From assembly GCA_020024615.1 (NCBI GenBank), contig JAHHTP010000004.1, forward strand, positions 1 to 64,000: 64,000 bases of DNA, given 5' to 3'. A program made the position numbers and the translations under genes. This document shows positions 25,112 to 33,874 of this stretch, one piece after another; position 1 is the first letter of the stretch, and the number at the start of each line of letters is the position of its first letter. Source of the DNA: Oscillospiraceae bacterium (GTDB lineage: Bacteria > Bacillota > Clostridia > Oscillospirales > Ruminococcaceae). Under the pieces are notes generated by a model. It saw nothing but the letters and a program-made list of their open reading frames with translations. It was not told the origin of the DNA and ran no database searches.

Positions 25112-26143
25112 TTATTGAAATAACTTGAAAATATCCTTCGCCGTTACCACTGCCATCAACAACAGCAGTGCTGCAAGCCCGATAAAGTGAATCATACCCT
25201 CGTACTTCGGTGCGATCGGTTTTCTGCGAATCATCTCAATCAGTACAAACAACAACCGTCCACCATCCAGTGCCGGAATCGGCAGCAGGTTAAACACACC
25301 AATGTTGATCGTGATGAATGCAGCGATATACAGGAATGTCTCCCATCCAGCATGAAACGCTTTTCCAATGACCTCACCAACGCCGACTGGACCAGACAAA
25401 TCTGAAAAAACAACCTTGCCCGAAATCAAATCTCCAAGCGAGAGCCAGATGCTGCGTGTAATTGAAACAAACGAGCGGAATGTATATCCGATCGCATTAA
25501 AAAAGCCCTTTTCCTGTGCATGAACCTTAAAATCCAGCACCAGAGAGTTGTTTTTCGATTCCAGTTTTACATTCGACAGCGTCATTTTTTTGCCATCACG
25601 TTTTACCACAATTTCATATACGCCGTCCCCATCACTCAAAAGCTGATTGACAATATCCCGGTCGGTATAAATCGAAATGCCGTTAATTTTCAGAATCTGA
25701 TCCTCCAACTGCAATCCGGTCTGCGCCGAAGATGCGTTATCCGCAAACTGTGCAACGGTATTCATTGGAATGACCTGCATGGATATTGTCATAGCCAGAC
25801 ACACAATCAGACCCAGAATCAGGTTCATCGCCGCACCAGCTGCTAAAATAATCATACGCTGCCAGCATGGTTTATTATAAAACATGCCTGGGTCATCCTG
25901 TTTAATGCCGTCTTCCTCAATATCCTCGCCCTGCATTTTTACGAATCCGCCAATTGGAAACAGGCGCAGTGCGTATACTGTGCCTTTATATTCCTTTTTG
26001 AAAATTGCTGGCCCCATGCCAAGCGCAAACTCATCCACCGTAACACCAAACATTTTTGCGGTCAGGAAATGCCCCAGTTCGTGAATCATAATGATTGCAC
26101 CAAATACAAGAATGCTGACCAGTATTGTAACTGCTGTATTCAA
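25112..26143 (-). CDS. rseP: RseP/RasP-type site-2 zinc metalloprotease
   Basis: The 343-aa membrane protease has the zinc motif HELGH in MIHELGHFLTAK (about residues 20-31), a PDZ domain (about 125-200, LQLEDQILKINGISIYTDRD) and the third ligand in LLPIPALDGGR (about 285). Four hydrophobic helices surround them. It cleaves membrane-spanning anti-sigma factors and leftover signal peptides. The start is TTG at 26143, with AAAGGGG upstream. It follows dxr by 17 bp, the order found across Firmicutes. Confidence 0.95.
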   Translation of the reverse strand: MNTAVTILVSILVFGAIIMIHELGHFLTAKMFGVTVDEFALGMGPAIFKKEYKGTVYALRLFPIGGFVKMQGEDIEEDGIKQDDPGMFYNKPCWQRMIILAAGAAMNLILGLIVCLAMTISMQVIPMNTVAQFADNASSAQTGLQLEDQILKINGISIYTDRDIVNQLLSDGDGVYEIVVKRDGKKMTLSNVKLESKNNSLVLDFKVHAQEKGFFNAIGYTFRSFVSITRSIWLSLGDLISGKVVFSDLSGPVGVGEVIGKAFHAGWETFLYIAAFITINIGVFNLLPIPALDGGRLLFVLIEMIRRKPIAPKYEGMIHFIGLAALLLLMAVVTAKDIFKLFQ

Positions 26144-26160
26144 GAGTAACCCCTTTCTGC

Positions 26161-27318
26161 TTATCGAACAGCTTGGTAGACAAGTTCGCGAGCCGCCTTG
26201 TCTGCATCTAAAATATCCTGTAAGGTCGGATGTTCGATTTTTTTCGCCTGCTCCAATGCAAGGTTAACCAGATCACCAATCTGCAAGAATTTGATTTTAT
26301 CCTGCAAGAACAGCGCAACTGCCGCTTCATTTGCACCATTGACATAGGTCGGCGCGACACCACCTCTGCGGAAGGACTCTTTGCAGGCTTTCAAACAGGT
26401 AAAGGTTTCCTCATCAGCTCTTGCAAAATGCAGCTGTGGATAATCAAACAATGACAGTGCCTCACAGGAACACGGATAGCGCTCTGGATAGGTCAGCGCA
26501 TACTGAATCGGGATCTTCATATCCGGCACGCCCAACTGTGCAATCACCGCATGATCGACATATTCGACAGCCGAATGTATAACGCTCTCACGCTGTACAA
26601 CAATATCAATCTCATCCGCGGTTTTATCAAACAGCCATGCAGCCTCAATAAATTCCAGACCCTTATTCATCAGAGATGCCGAGTCAATCGTGATTTTTGC
26701 GCCCATATCCCAGTTGGGATGTTTTAGGGCATCCGCCGCCGTTTTATCTTTCAGCTGTTCCCGGGTCATGCCGAAAAACGGTCCACCCGATGCGGTTAAA
26801 ATAATCTTTTTCACCTGTCTGCAATCATTGCCCTGCAAACACTGGAAAATTGCCGAATGCTCACTGTCCACCGGATACAAATGTACCCCTTTTTCCTGCA
26901 CCGCTTTGGCAACCAGTTTACCGCCAGTAACCAAAGTTTCTTTATTGGCAAGTGCAATATCTTTTCCGGCTGCAATCGCCGCCAATGTCGGACGCAAACC
27001 GATCATACCGACCACCGAGTTTAATGTGGTATCCGCATCGGTGCCAGCAGCAGCCTCCAACAGACCCTCCATTCCAGATACAACTTTGATATTGGTATCC
27101 GCCAACACCGCTTTCATATCGGTATATAAACTTTCATCATAGATGCACACCAGCTGCGGTAAAAACTCCCTTGCCTGCTGTTCGAGTAATTTTACATTTC
27201 GATTTGCGGCCAAAGCAGTTACAGCAAAGCCTCTATCTTTGCAGACCTCCAGCGACTGGGTACCGATGGAACCGGTAGAGCCCAGCAATGCAATTTTCTT
27301 CTGCTTCTTTTCTATCAT
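26161..27318 (-). CDS. dxr: 1-deoxy-D-xylulose 5-phosphate reductoisomerase
   Basis: The 385-aa protein has the NADPH motif LLGSTGSIGTQSLEV, IALANKETLVTGG, the substrate-binding PVDSEHSAIFQCL, TASGGPFFG and SASLMNKGLEFIEA. It makes MEP from DXP, the committed step of the non-mevalonate isoprenoid pathway that supplies the carrier lipid made by UppS. The ATG at 27318 was chosen over TTG 27324 because AGGA lies seven bases before it. A terminator separates it from cdsA, so it may have its own weak promoter within 27319-27400. Confidence 0.95.
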   Translation of the reverse strand: MIEKKQKKIALLGSTGSIGTQSLEVCKDRGFAVTALAANRNVKLLEQQAREFLPQLVCIYDESLYTDMKAVLADTNIKVVSGMEGLLEAAAGTDADTTLNSVVGMIGLRPTLAAIAAGKDIALANKETLVTGGKLVAKAVQEKGVHLYPVDSEHSAIFQCLQGNDCRQVKKIILTASGGPFFGMTREQLKDKTAADALKHPNWDMGAKITIDSASLMNKGLEFIEAAWLFDKTADEIDIVVQRESVIHSAVEYVDHAVIAQLGVPDMKIPIQYALTYPERYPCSCEALSLFDYPQLHFARADEETFTCLKACKESFRRGGVAPTYVNGANEAAVALFLQDKIKFLQIGDLVNLALEQAKKIEHPTLQDILDADKAARELVYQAVR

Positions 27319-27366
27319 ATCCAAATCCTGCCTTTCTTATGATTCGATACGGCATATATTAAAAAA

Positions 27367-27397
27367 TTCCTTTGCGAAAACAATGTCCGCAAAGGAA
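27367..27397 (-). terminator. intrinsic terminator between cdsA and dxr
   Basis: TTCCTTTGCG and CGCAAAGGAA form a perfect 10-bp stem, followed on the minus strand by TTTTTTAATA. It lies eight bases after the cdsA stop. Confidence 0.88.
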
Positions 27398-27404
27398 CCC
27401 CGTT

Positions 27405-28256
27405 TTAAGCCGGAAATACCACCGGACATAAATTCATTAAGAAATAAACAAATGGCGTTACCATCAGCACACTGTCAAACCGATCCATAACCCCTCCGTG
27501 TCCTGGGAAGATCGTTCCGTAATCCTTGATGCCATACTCACGCTTAATCAAAGAGCATGACAAATCTCCAAACACGCTGATAAGGGACAGCACACCAGCG
27601 GCCGGCAGAATAACTCCATAACGAACGATTACTGGCATATCAATCTGTTTCATAATCAGCGAGAATCCCACACTGATAATTGCTGCAAAAAGAATGCTGC
27701 CAAAAAAGCCACCTACGACACCTTCCACCGTCTTTTTCGGACTGATCACCGGTGCAAGTTTGTGTTTGCCTAAAAATCTGCCAGTAAAATATGCCATAAT
27801 ATCCCCGCCCCATGGGACAAAGCATGCCATAAAGACATAATAAATACCATAAACTGGCTCAGCATATCTGGTTAACAGCAGACACAAAAATGCAAGTGGA
27901 AAGACATTGGAAATCACGATTCCCATACAGCTTTCCGAAAAAGTAAGCTGCTGATGCTGCTTCATGGTAATGGCAAGCACAATAAACACATATGCCGCAA
28001 CGCCACCAACATATGTAAGGACTGCTGTTTTGCCTTCCAGTTTTAGAAGCGGTGCCAGCGGCATCAATACCGCATAAATGGTGGATACAATATACAGTGC
28101 CTTATGCTTTAACAATCCGGTTGCATGGAACAATTCCCAGACAGCAATTCCAATCAGCAGGGAAAGAATCAAATTCAGTGCTATGGTGTAATATCCGAGC
28201 ATTGCGCCAAAAAATATCAACACCGACACAAGAGCCGTAATCACTCTCTGCTTCAT
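27405..28256 (-). CDS. cdsA: phosphatidate cytidylyltransferase
   Basis: The 283-aa protein has about seven or eight membrane helices and the C-terminal CTP_transf_1 signature SVFGDLSCSLIKREYGIKDYG...PGHGGVMDRFDS (about 225-262), with the metal-binding Asp pair. It makes CDP-diacylglycerol for phospholipid synthesis at the membrane. The ATG overlaps the uppS stop by 4 bp. A terminator follows. Confidence 0.95.
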   Translation of the reverse strand: MKQRVITALVSVLIFFGAMLGYYTIALNLILSLLIGIAVWELFHATGLLKHKALYIVSTIYAVLMPLAPLLKLEGKTAVLTYVGGVAAYVFIVLAITMKQHQQLTFSESCMGIVISNVFPLAFLCLLLTRYAEPVYGIYYVFMACFVPWGGDIMAYFTGRFLGKHKLAPVISPKKTVEGVVGGFFGSILFAAIISVGFSLIMKQIDMPVIVRYGVILPAAGVLSLISVFGDLSCSLIKREYGIKDYGTIFPGHGGVMDRFDSVLMVTPFVYFLMNLCPVVFPA

Positions 28257-28987
28257 TTTTTATCCTCCGGTTCTTCCGCGCCGAATCTGCGATTGCGTTT
28301 TGCATACACTGCCAGAGCCTTATCCAGTTCTTTCGGACCAAAATCCGGCCACAGTGTATCCATAAAAACATACTCTGCATATGCAGCCTGCCAGATCATA
28401 AAGTTTGACAAGCGGTATTCGCCGCTTGGTCGAATAATCAAATCGACCGGTGGCATTCCAGCCGTATATAGATTCTGTTCAATGGTTTCTTCGGTGATTT
28501 CTTCTGGAGCAAGCTCACCTGCTTTGACTTTCTGCGCAATCTTCTGCATAGCCTGGGTCAGTTCATGCTGTCCGCCATAGTTGAGTGCAACATTCAAATG
28601 CAGACCGGTAGCGGCAGCTGTATCGCTTTCACACGCCTCCATACGCGCCACCATCTCCGGAGAAAACGGCGTGCGGTCACCGATGATGTGAATCTGGATA
28701 TTGTCTTTGTAGTAATTTTTCGCATCTTCCATATACTGCATAAACAAATCCATCAGTGCATGAACTTCGTCTGGAGAACGCTTCCAGTTTTCGGTAGAAA
28801 ATGCGTATACGGTAACATATTTAATTCCGCGTTCCCCGCAGTGGGTCATAATCTTTTTAAAGATAGCTGCTCCGGCTTTATGACCGGCCGTGCGCGGCAA
28901 ACCGCGCAGCTTTGCCCAACGGCCATTTCCGTCCATGATAATGCCGATATGCTGCGGCAGCTGTGAAGGCAGCAGTTGCTGTTTCAT
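28253..28987 (-). CDS. uppS: undecaprenyl diphosphate synthase (cis-prenyltransferase)
   Basis: The 244-aa protein has HIGIIMDGNGRWAKLRGL with the catalytic Asp, VTVYAFSTENWKRSP, NVALNYGGQHEL and DLIIRPSGEYRLSNF, all UppS motifs. It builds the C55 lipid that carries peptidoglycan precursors. The ATG at 28987 has GAGGT before it; the TTG at 28999 does not. It is coupled to cdsA by ATGA. Confidence 0.96.
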   Translation of the reverse strand: MKQQLLPSQLPQHIGIIMDGNGRWAKLRGLPRTAGHKAGAAIFKKIMTHCGERGIKYVTVYAFSTENWKRSPDEVHALMDLFMQYMEDAKNYYKDNIQIHIIGDRTPFSPEMVARMEACESDTAAATGLHLNVALNYGGQHELTQAMQKIAQKVKAGELAPEEITEETIEQNLYTAGMPPVDLIIRPSGEYRLSNFMIWQAAYAEYVFMDTLWPDFGPKELDKALAVYAKRNRRFGAEEPEDKK

Positions 28988-29014
28988 AAAATACCTCAAA
29001 TCTGAATAATGTGG

Positions 29015-29045
29015 GAAAACTCCCCCGAATCAAGGAGGAGTTTTC
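29015..29045 (-). terminator. probable terminator between frr and uppS
   Basis: GAAAACTCC pairs with GGAGTTTTC. The T-run is inside the stem (GTTTTCCC on the minus strand) rather than a long separate U-tract, so it may be partial. Confidence 0.6.
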
Positions 29046-29069
29046 AAAAATATGCATTTCGTTCGAAAA

Positions 29070-29624
29070 TCAGATCTCCATGATCTCCTGCTGTTTTGCT
29101 TTTACTTTCTCATCAACAAGCTTACAGTATTTGTCAGTCAGATTCTGAGTCTGTTTTTCACCGTCTTTGAGTTCGTCTTCTGTGATGGTGCTATCTTTCT
29201 TCATAGCTTTGAGTTTCTCGTTTGCATCACGACGGATACTGCGTAATGCAACTTTGCACTCCTCACCCATCTTGGAGATCTCTTTATTCAGGTCTTTACG
29301 GCGTTCCTCGGTCATCGGCGGGAATACCAGACGGATTGCGGTACCGTCATTATTCGGGTTAATGCCAACATCCGATTTCTGGATTGCTTTCTCGATTGCA
29401 GATAGAGCGGATTTATCCCACGGCTGAATGACTAAGATTCTTGCTTCTGCAACAGACACACTTGCTAAAGCATTGATCGGGGTTTCGGTGCCGTAGTATT
29501 CAACCAGTACTTTATCCAACACAGCCGGATTTGCACGGCCTGCACGGATGGAAGCAAACTCGCTTTCCATTCGAGAAAGGGTTTTATTCATCTTTTCTTC
29601 GGTTTTTTTAATTCTTTCTTTCAT
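29070..29624 (-). CDS. frr: ribosome recycling factor
   Basis: The 184-aa protein starts MKERIKKTEEKMNKTLSRME, continues with SIRAGRANPAVLDKVLVEYYGTETPINALA, and has the PPMTEERRKDLNKEI hinge. It splits the post-termination ribosome with EF-G. Length and motifs are canonical. It follows pyrH by 22 bp. Confidence 0.97.
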   Translation of the reverse strand: MKERIKKTEEKMNKTLSRMESEFASIRAGRANPAVLDKVLVEYYGTETPINALASVSVAEARILVIQPWDKSALSAIEKAIQKSDVGINPNNDGTAIRLVFPPMTEERRKDLNKEISKMGEECKVALRSIRRDANEKLKAMKKDSTITEDELKDGEKQTQNLTDKYCKLVDEKVKAKQQEIMEI

Positions 29625-29646
29625 ATCTCGTTTCCTCCTGAAATAA

Positions 29647-30357
29647 TTATTCTGCTAATACAACGGTACCAACCGATTCGCCTAATACTGCTTTGCGAAT
29701 GTTATCCGGCTCTGATAAATCAAATACCAGCATCGGCATATGATTATCTCTACACATAGAAGCGGCAGTACTGTCCATAACCTTCAAATCCTTAGCCAGA
29801 ACATCGTTCATCGGAATCGTGTCATATTTTACTGCGTCCGGATAGCGTTTCGGGTCTTTATCATACACGCCATCTACCATAGTTGCCTTAAACACAATAT
29901 CTGCGTTGATTTCAGCCGCACGCAGAGCCGCTGCGGTGTCAGTGGAGAAGAACGGGCTGCCAGTTCCACATCCAAACACGATAACGCGGCCTTTCCCCAG
30001 ATGTCTGACAGCACGGTTGCGGATGTACGGTTCTGCAATCTCCTGCATTGCGATTGCGGTCATAACACGCGTATCCACACCCAAGCTTTCCAAAGTATCT
30101 GCAACAGCCAACGCATTCATCGTGGTTCCCAGCATGCCGATATGATCGGCACGGGTTCTGTCCATATTGCCGGACGAACGACCACGCCAAAAGTTGCCGC
30201 CACCTACTACAATGGCGATTTCAACACCGAGTTCAGCCGTTTGTGCAATGGATTTGCAGATGTTGGTGATAATATCAAAATCCAGACCGAAGCCTTTTGA
30301 ACCGGCAAGTGCTTCACCGGATAATTTAAGCAAAATGCGTTTGTATTTGAGTTCCAT
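29647..30357 (-). CDS. pyrH: UMP kinase
   Basis: The 236-aa amino-acid-kinase-fold protein has KRILLKLSGEALAG, IVVGGGNFWRGR, DHIGMLGTTMNALA and VFGCGTGSPFFSTDTAAALRA (in parts), typical of hexameric bacterial UMP kinase. The ATG at 30357 has AAAGGA seven bases upstream, and the longer frame to 30390 lacks one. The usual rpsB-tsf pair is not directly upstream; citrate synthase lies there instead. Confidence 0.96.
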   Translation of the reverse strand: MELKYKRILLKLSGEALAGSKGFGLDFDIITNICKSIAQTAELGVEIAIVVGGGNFWRGRSSGNMDRTRADHIGMLGTTMNALAVADTLESLGVDTRVMTAIAMQEIAEPYIRNRAVRHLGKGRVIVFGCGTGSPFFSTDTAAALRAAEINADIVFKATMVDGVYDKDPKRYPDAVKYDTIPMNDVLAKDLKVMDSTAASMCRDNHMPMLVFDLSEPDNIRKAVLGESVGTVVLAE

Positions 30358-30433
30358 ATCGAATTCCTTTCCGCTTAAAGTGATATCCACAAGCCACCAA
30401 AACGCACCTGTGGTATGATAACTCTATAACAAT

Positions 30434-30462
30434 ATAATACATGATTTTTGCGGAAAAGTAAA
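30434..30462 (-). promoter_or_regulatory. candidate sigma-A promoter of pyrH-frr
   Basis: TTTACT (30457-30462) and TATTAT (30434-30439) on the minus strand are 17 bp apart. The leader would be about 70 nt. Confidence 0.55.
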
Positions 30463-30491
30463 GACCTTTTCAAAATTTTTTCATCATTGTG

Positions 30492-31850
30492 TTATCTTTC
30501 GCCGAGTGGAACATAGTCCTGATGCTGTTTTACATTGCGATATGCTGGACGAATAATCTTTCCACCACCCATAATTTCTTCCAAACGATGTGCCGACCAG
30601 CCTGCGATTCTTGCAGCTGCGAAAATCGGCGTATATAATTCCAGCGGCAGCTCCAGCATCCGATATACAAATCCCGAATAGAAATCCACATTCGCAGAAA
30701 CGCCTTTATAAATTTTACGCTCCTTTGCAATAATCTTCGGCGCCAGACGCTCTACATTGGCATACAGCATATATTCTTCCAGACAGCCTTTTTCCTCAGC
30801 AAGACGCTGTACAAATTTATTAAAGGTTCTTGCTCTCGGGTCGGACAGCGAATATACGGCATGTCCCATACCATAAATGAGACCCTGTCGGTCAAATACC
30901 TCTTTATTTAGCAGCTTTGTCAGATACTCCGAAAGTTCTTCATCATTATGCCAGTCGGATATATGCTGCTTCATGTCTTCAAACATCTGTACAACCTTGA
31001 TATTCGCACCACCGTGACGCGGACCTTTTAACGAGCCGAGAGAAGCGGCAATCGCAGAATATGTATCTGTGCCGGAAGAAGTGACAACATGCGTTGTAAA
31101 GGTGGAGTTGTTACCACCGCCATGCTCCGCATGCAGCACCAGTGCCACATCCAGAACCTTCGCTTCCATTTCAGTATATTGTCCATCCGGACGCAGCAGA
31201 CGCAGAATATTCTCCGCCGTAGAAAGTTCCGGAAGAGGATTGTGAATAAACAGGCTCTGCCCATCATGATAATGACGATACGCCTGATAGCCGTATACAG
31301 CAAGCATCGGGAACAATGCAATCAGCTGCAGGCACTGACGCAATACATTTTCCAGAGAGGTGTCATCCGCATTTTCATCATAGGAATACAGCGTCAGCAC
31401 GCTTCTTGCCAGGGTGTTCATCATATCTTTGCTTGGTGCTTTCATGATGATATCACGAACAAAAGAGGTCGGAAGGGTACGATAACCTGCAAGCAACTGC
31501 TGAAAATCCGTCAGTTCCTTCTCATTGGGCAGTCTGCCGAAAATCAGAAGATAGGTCGTTTCTTCAAATCCAAATCGCTTGTCCTTCAAAAAGCCGGTTA
31601 CAATATCCTCCACATCGATACCACGATAATAAAGTTTACCTTCGCAAGGCACACTCTGACCGTTTACTTCTTTGGAGGAAACAATATCAGATATTTCAGT
31701 CAATCCAGCCAGCACACCTTTACCGTTGATATCACGCAATCCGCGTTTTACATCGAATTGTGAATACTGCTCCGGTTTGATTCCATAATGCTCACGACAC
31801 ACATTTGTCAACATTTCGATCTGCGGGGTAATTTCAGAAAATACAGCCAT
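30492..31850 (-). CDS. citrate synthase
   Basis: The 452-aa protein has the citrate synthase core: KLYYRGIDVEDIV, HAEHGGGNNSTFTTHVV with a catalytic His, SLKGPRHGGANIKV, and the active-site region GMGHAVYSLSDPRA with its His. It condenses oxaloacetate and acetyl-CoA. In fermentative Clostridia this opens the oxidative branch of an incomplete TCA cycle towards 2-oxoglutarate and glutamate. It is somewhat longer than the classical 370-430 aa enzymes, with an N-terminal extension of about 35 residues. AGGAGG precedes the ATG. It stands alone; aconitase and isocitrate dehydrogenase are not adjacent. Citrate synthase family membership is clear, but 2-methylcitrate synthase cannot be excluded. Confidence 0.9.
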   Translation of the reverse strand: MAVFSEITPQIEMLTNVCREHYGIKPEQYSQFDVKRGLRDINGKGVLAGLTEISDIVSSKEVNGQSVPCEGKLYYRGIDVEDIVTGFLKDKRFGFEETTYLLIFGRLPNEKELTDFQQLLAGYRTLPTSFVRDIIMKAPSKDMMNTLARSVLTLYSYDENADDTSLENVLRQCLQLIALFPMLAVYGYQAYRHYHDGQSLFIHNPLPELSTAENILRLLRPDGQYTEMEAKVLDVALVLHAEHGGGNNSTFTTHVVTSSGTDTYSAIAASLGSLKGPRHGGANIKVVQMFEDMKQHISDWHNDEELSEYLTKLLNKEVFDRQGLIYGMGHAVYSLSDPRARTFNKFVQRLAEEKGCLEEYMLYANVERLAPKIIAKERKIYKGVSANVDFYSGFVYRMLELPLELYTPIFAAARIAGWSAHRLEEIMGGGKIIRPAYRNVKQHQDYVPLGER

Positions 31851-32033
31851 ATCTTTGTCCTCCTATAATCATCAATCTTGCTGCACACGCTATATTGGAA
31901 TTGCAGCCTGTTCTTTCTAAAAGGCATTATTATGTTTAATGTTTCAATTTTATCATAAAACAGCTATAAAACCATCACCCAAAGTAAAATAAACTGTGAA
32001 TAAATGAATAACAATTCCTTTTGACATCAAAAA

Positions 32034-32055
32034 GAGGAGAACCAAAGTTCTCCTC
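32034..32055 (-). terminator. intrinsic terminator of dnaD-dnaI-SIS
   Basis: GAGGAGAAC and GTTCTCCTC form a 9-bp stem around CAAA, followed on the minus strand by TTTTTGATG. Confidence 0.9.
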
Positions 32056-32077
32056 AAACGCTCATTTGTTGATAAAA

Positions 32078-32815
32078 TTACATATAAAAAATGTTGTCAG
32101 CATATTCTTCCATCATCTTTTTGTTATGCTCATCACCGCCATCGAGATTTGCACTCATAAAGATTGGCGGAACCTCGCCAGCCTGCACCAGCGTTTCAAT
32201 CACATTGACAACCAGCGCATTTAGCAGTGCAGTGCCGACAGCCGTAGAAGTCGGGCCGATACGCTCTGCCAGATTCGGCACAGAGATTGCAGCATCTCCC
32301 AAATCACCACAGTTATCAATTACAACCTCCGACACCTCAAACAGATGTTTGCCGGACGGCGCACGGCTGGTAACCGACTGCGAATAAGCAAGATTGGTGA
32401 TGCAAGCGACGAATACGCCGCGTTTTCTCGCTTCCTCTGCCATCTCCACCGGAACGGTATTTCGACCAGAAACCGAGTGAATGAGAAGGAAATCGCCTTC
32501 CTTTACATGATTCTGATCCAGCAGAATCTTTCCAATGCCCGGCACACGCTCCAGCTGAGAAGTCATGGTAACCGGCCGGGTATTGAGCATAAATCCCGGG
32601 AAGAAAATCGGATTGATCAAAGCCAGTCCGCCAGTACGGTAAAACATTTCCTCTGCCAAAATGCCAGCATGCGAACAGCCAAACAGATAGATGGAATGTT
32701 TTTCCCGAATGGTCTGAACCATTCTGTCCTTCAGAATTTTAAATTTGTCCTGCTGCGTTTCCCACGCTTTTTTTGTTGTGTCAGTCACGATCTGAATATA
32801 ACGATCCCCCTGCAT
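32078..32815 (-). CDS. SIS-domain sugar-phosphate-binding protein
   Basis: The 245-aa protein is a single SIS domain of the UPF0309/phosphosugar-binding type, with SIYLFGCSHAGILAEEMFYR (about 40-59) and LLIHSVSGRNTVPVEMAEEA (about 108-127) forming the sugar-phosphate site. It may isomerise or sense a phosphosugar, but the substrate cannot be read. AAAGGGGGA precedes the ATG. It is the last gene of the dnaD-dnaI operon, 27 bp after dnaI, although the functions appear unrelated. Confidence 0.82.
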   Translation of the reverse strand: MQGDRYIQIVTDTTKKAWETQQDKFKILKDRMVQTIREKHSIYLFGCSHAGILAEEMFYRTGGLALINPIFFPGFMLNTRPVTMTSQLERVPGIGKILLDQNHVKEGDFLLIHSVSGRNTVPVEMAEEARKRGVFVACITNLAYSQSVTSRAPSGKHLFEVSEVVIDNCGDLGDAAISVPNLAERIGPTSTAVGTALLNALVVNVIETLVQAGEVPPIFMSANLDGGDEHNKKMMEEYADNIFYM

Positions 32816-32842
32816 ACAAAAATCCCCCTTTAATTTTTTATA

Positions 32843-33856
32843 TTATTCTACGGCAATTTCGCCGTTTTTCAGCTTCTGCGCTCTAACATCACTTCCGACA
32901 AACGGATAGACGCGATACAGGGTGAAAATACGAGAATAGACGCGTTTTGCATAACGCTTTTCAATCTCCATCCCCGATAAATTGGAATTGATGATGGTCG
33001 GCATTCCGTGATTCAACCGAGATTCAATGATGTTAAACAGGCAGGATGGCACAAACTGATTTAAGTATTCACTGCCCAAATCATCAATAATCAGCAGCCT
33101 TGCCGACAAAACGCGATCCAATGTCAGTGCATCCTTTTTTGCAGCATTATAGTAGTCATCCTGCAACTCCCGAAATAGGTCCAGCGAGGAAACATACAGC
33201 ACCTCGATGCCCTGCTCCAATACCGCTCTGGCGATTGCCAGCGATAAAAATGTTTTTCCCAAACCGGTTGCACCGGTAAAAAATAGACTGGTCGGTGGGT
33301 TCGCCGTGAAATTTTTGGCATATTCCATACAGGTCTGCTTGATAAAATCCATCTGCTCCCGATCGGTTCGGGTCTTGCCTCTGGAAACATGGGTCGGACT
33401 GTAATAATCCAGCGAAAACTCTGAAAAATACGGCAGTCTAACTTGCAGCGTTTTGATAAATTCCTTTGAAGCGTACTCTCTTGCCAGTTCCTCCAGACAG
33501 ACACACCGATTTCCATTGGTAAAGCCGGTATCATTACAGATGGGACATACAAATTTTTCTTCCAAAAAATCCGCCGGATAGCCATTTCGCAAAAGCAGTT
33601 CCTCAATCGTCTGATCCAGAACTTCGGATTCTTTCTGCATATCCAAAAGCCGTTCTTTCTTTTGTGCAGCGGTTAAATCCGCACGCAGAATTTCCATCGA
33701 AACGGTTGCAAAACGCCGTTTTTTTGCTGCCCTGAGATTACGAATCTGCGGAATACTCTGCTCAATCTGTGCCGCATGAGATGCCGCTTGTGCAATCGCT
33801 TTCTGTCTGCGGCCATCCACGACTTTCTGCGCGGCGGTATATTTTCCTTCTGCCAA
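32843..33856 (-). CDS. DnaI/DnaC-type helicase loader ATPase
   Basis: The 337-aa protein has a helical N-terminus, a zinc-binding region FVCPICNDTGFTNGNRCVCLEE (shown as the family's CPxC...CxC pattern, about 100-122) and a C-terminal AAA+ domain with Walker A GATGLGKT, Walker B LLIIDDLGSEY and the Arg-containing RLNHGMPTIINSNLS. It loads the DnaB-type helicase onto DNA. The start is TTG at 33856, six bases after GGGAGGAG; the next Met is more than 50 codons in. It lies 18 bp after the DnaD-domain gene, the order expected for a primosome operon. Confidence 0.9.
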   Translation of the reverse strand: MAEGKYTAAQKVVDGRRQKAIAQAASHAAQIEQSIPQIRNLRAAKKRRFATVSMEILRADLTAAQKKERLLDMQKESEVLDQTIEELLLRNGYPADFLEEKFVCPICNDTGFTNGNRCVCLEELAREYASKEFIKTLQVRLPYFSEFSLDYYSPTHVSRGKTRTDREQMDFIKQTCMEYAKNFTANPPTSLFFTGATGLGKTFLSLAIARAVLEQGIEVLYVSSLDLFRELQDDYYNAAKKDALTLDRVLSARLLIIDDLGSEYLNQFVPSCLFNIIESRLNHGMPTIINSNLSGMEIEKRYAKRVYSRIFTLYRVYPFVGSDVRAQKLKNGEIAVE

Positions 33857-33874
33857 AGCAGTCTCCTCCCGTGA

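Noticed and set aside
30390..30491. Terminator of citrate synthase or start of rpsB-tsf next to pyrH
   Set aside because: No stable hairpin after the citrate synthase stop and no ribosomal protein gene is present; the space is a promoter region only.
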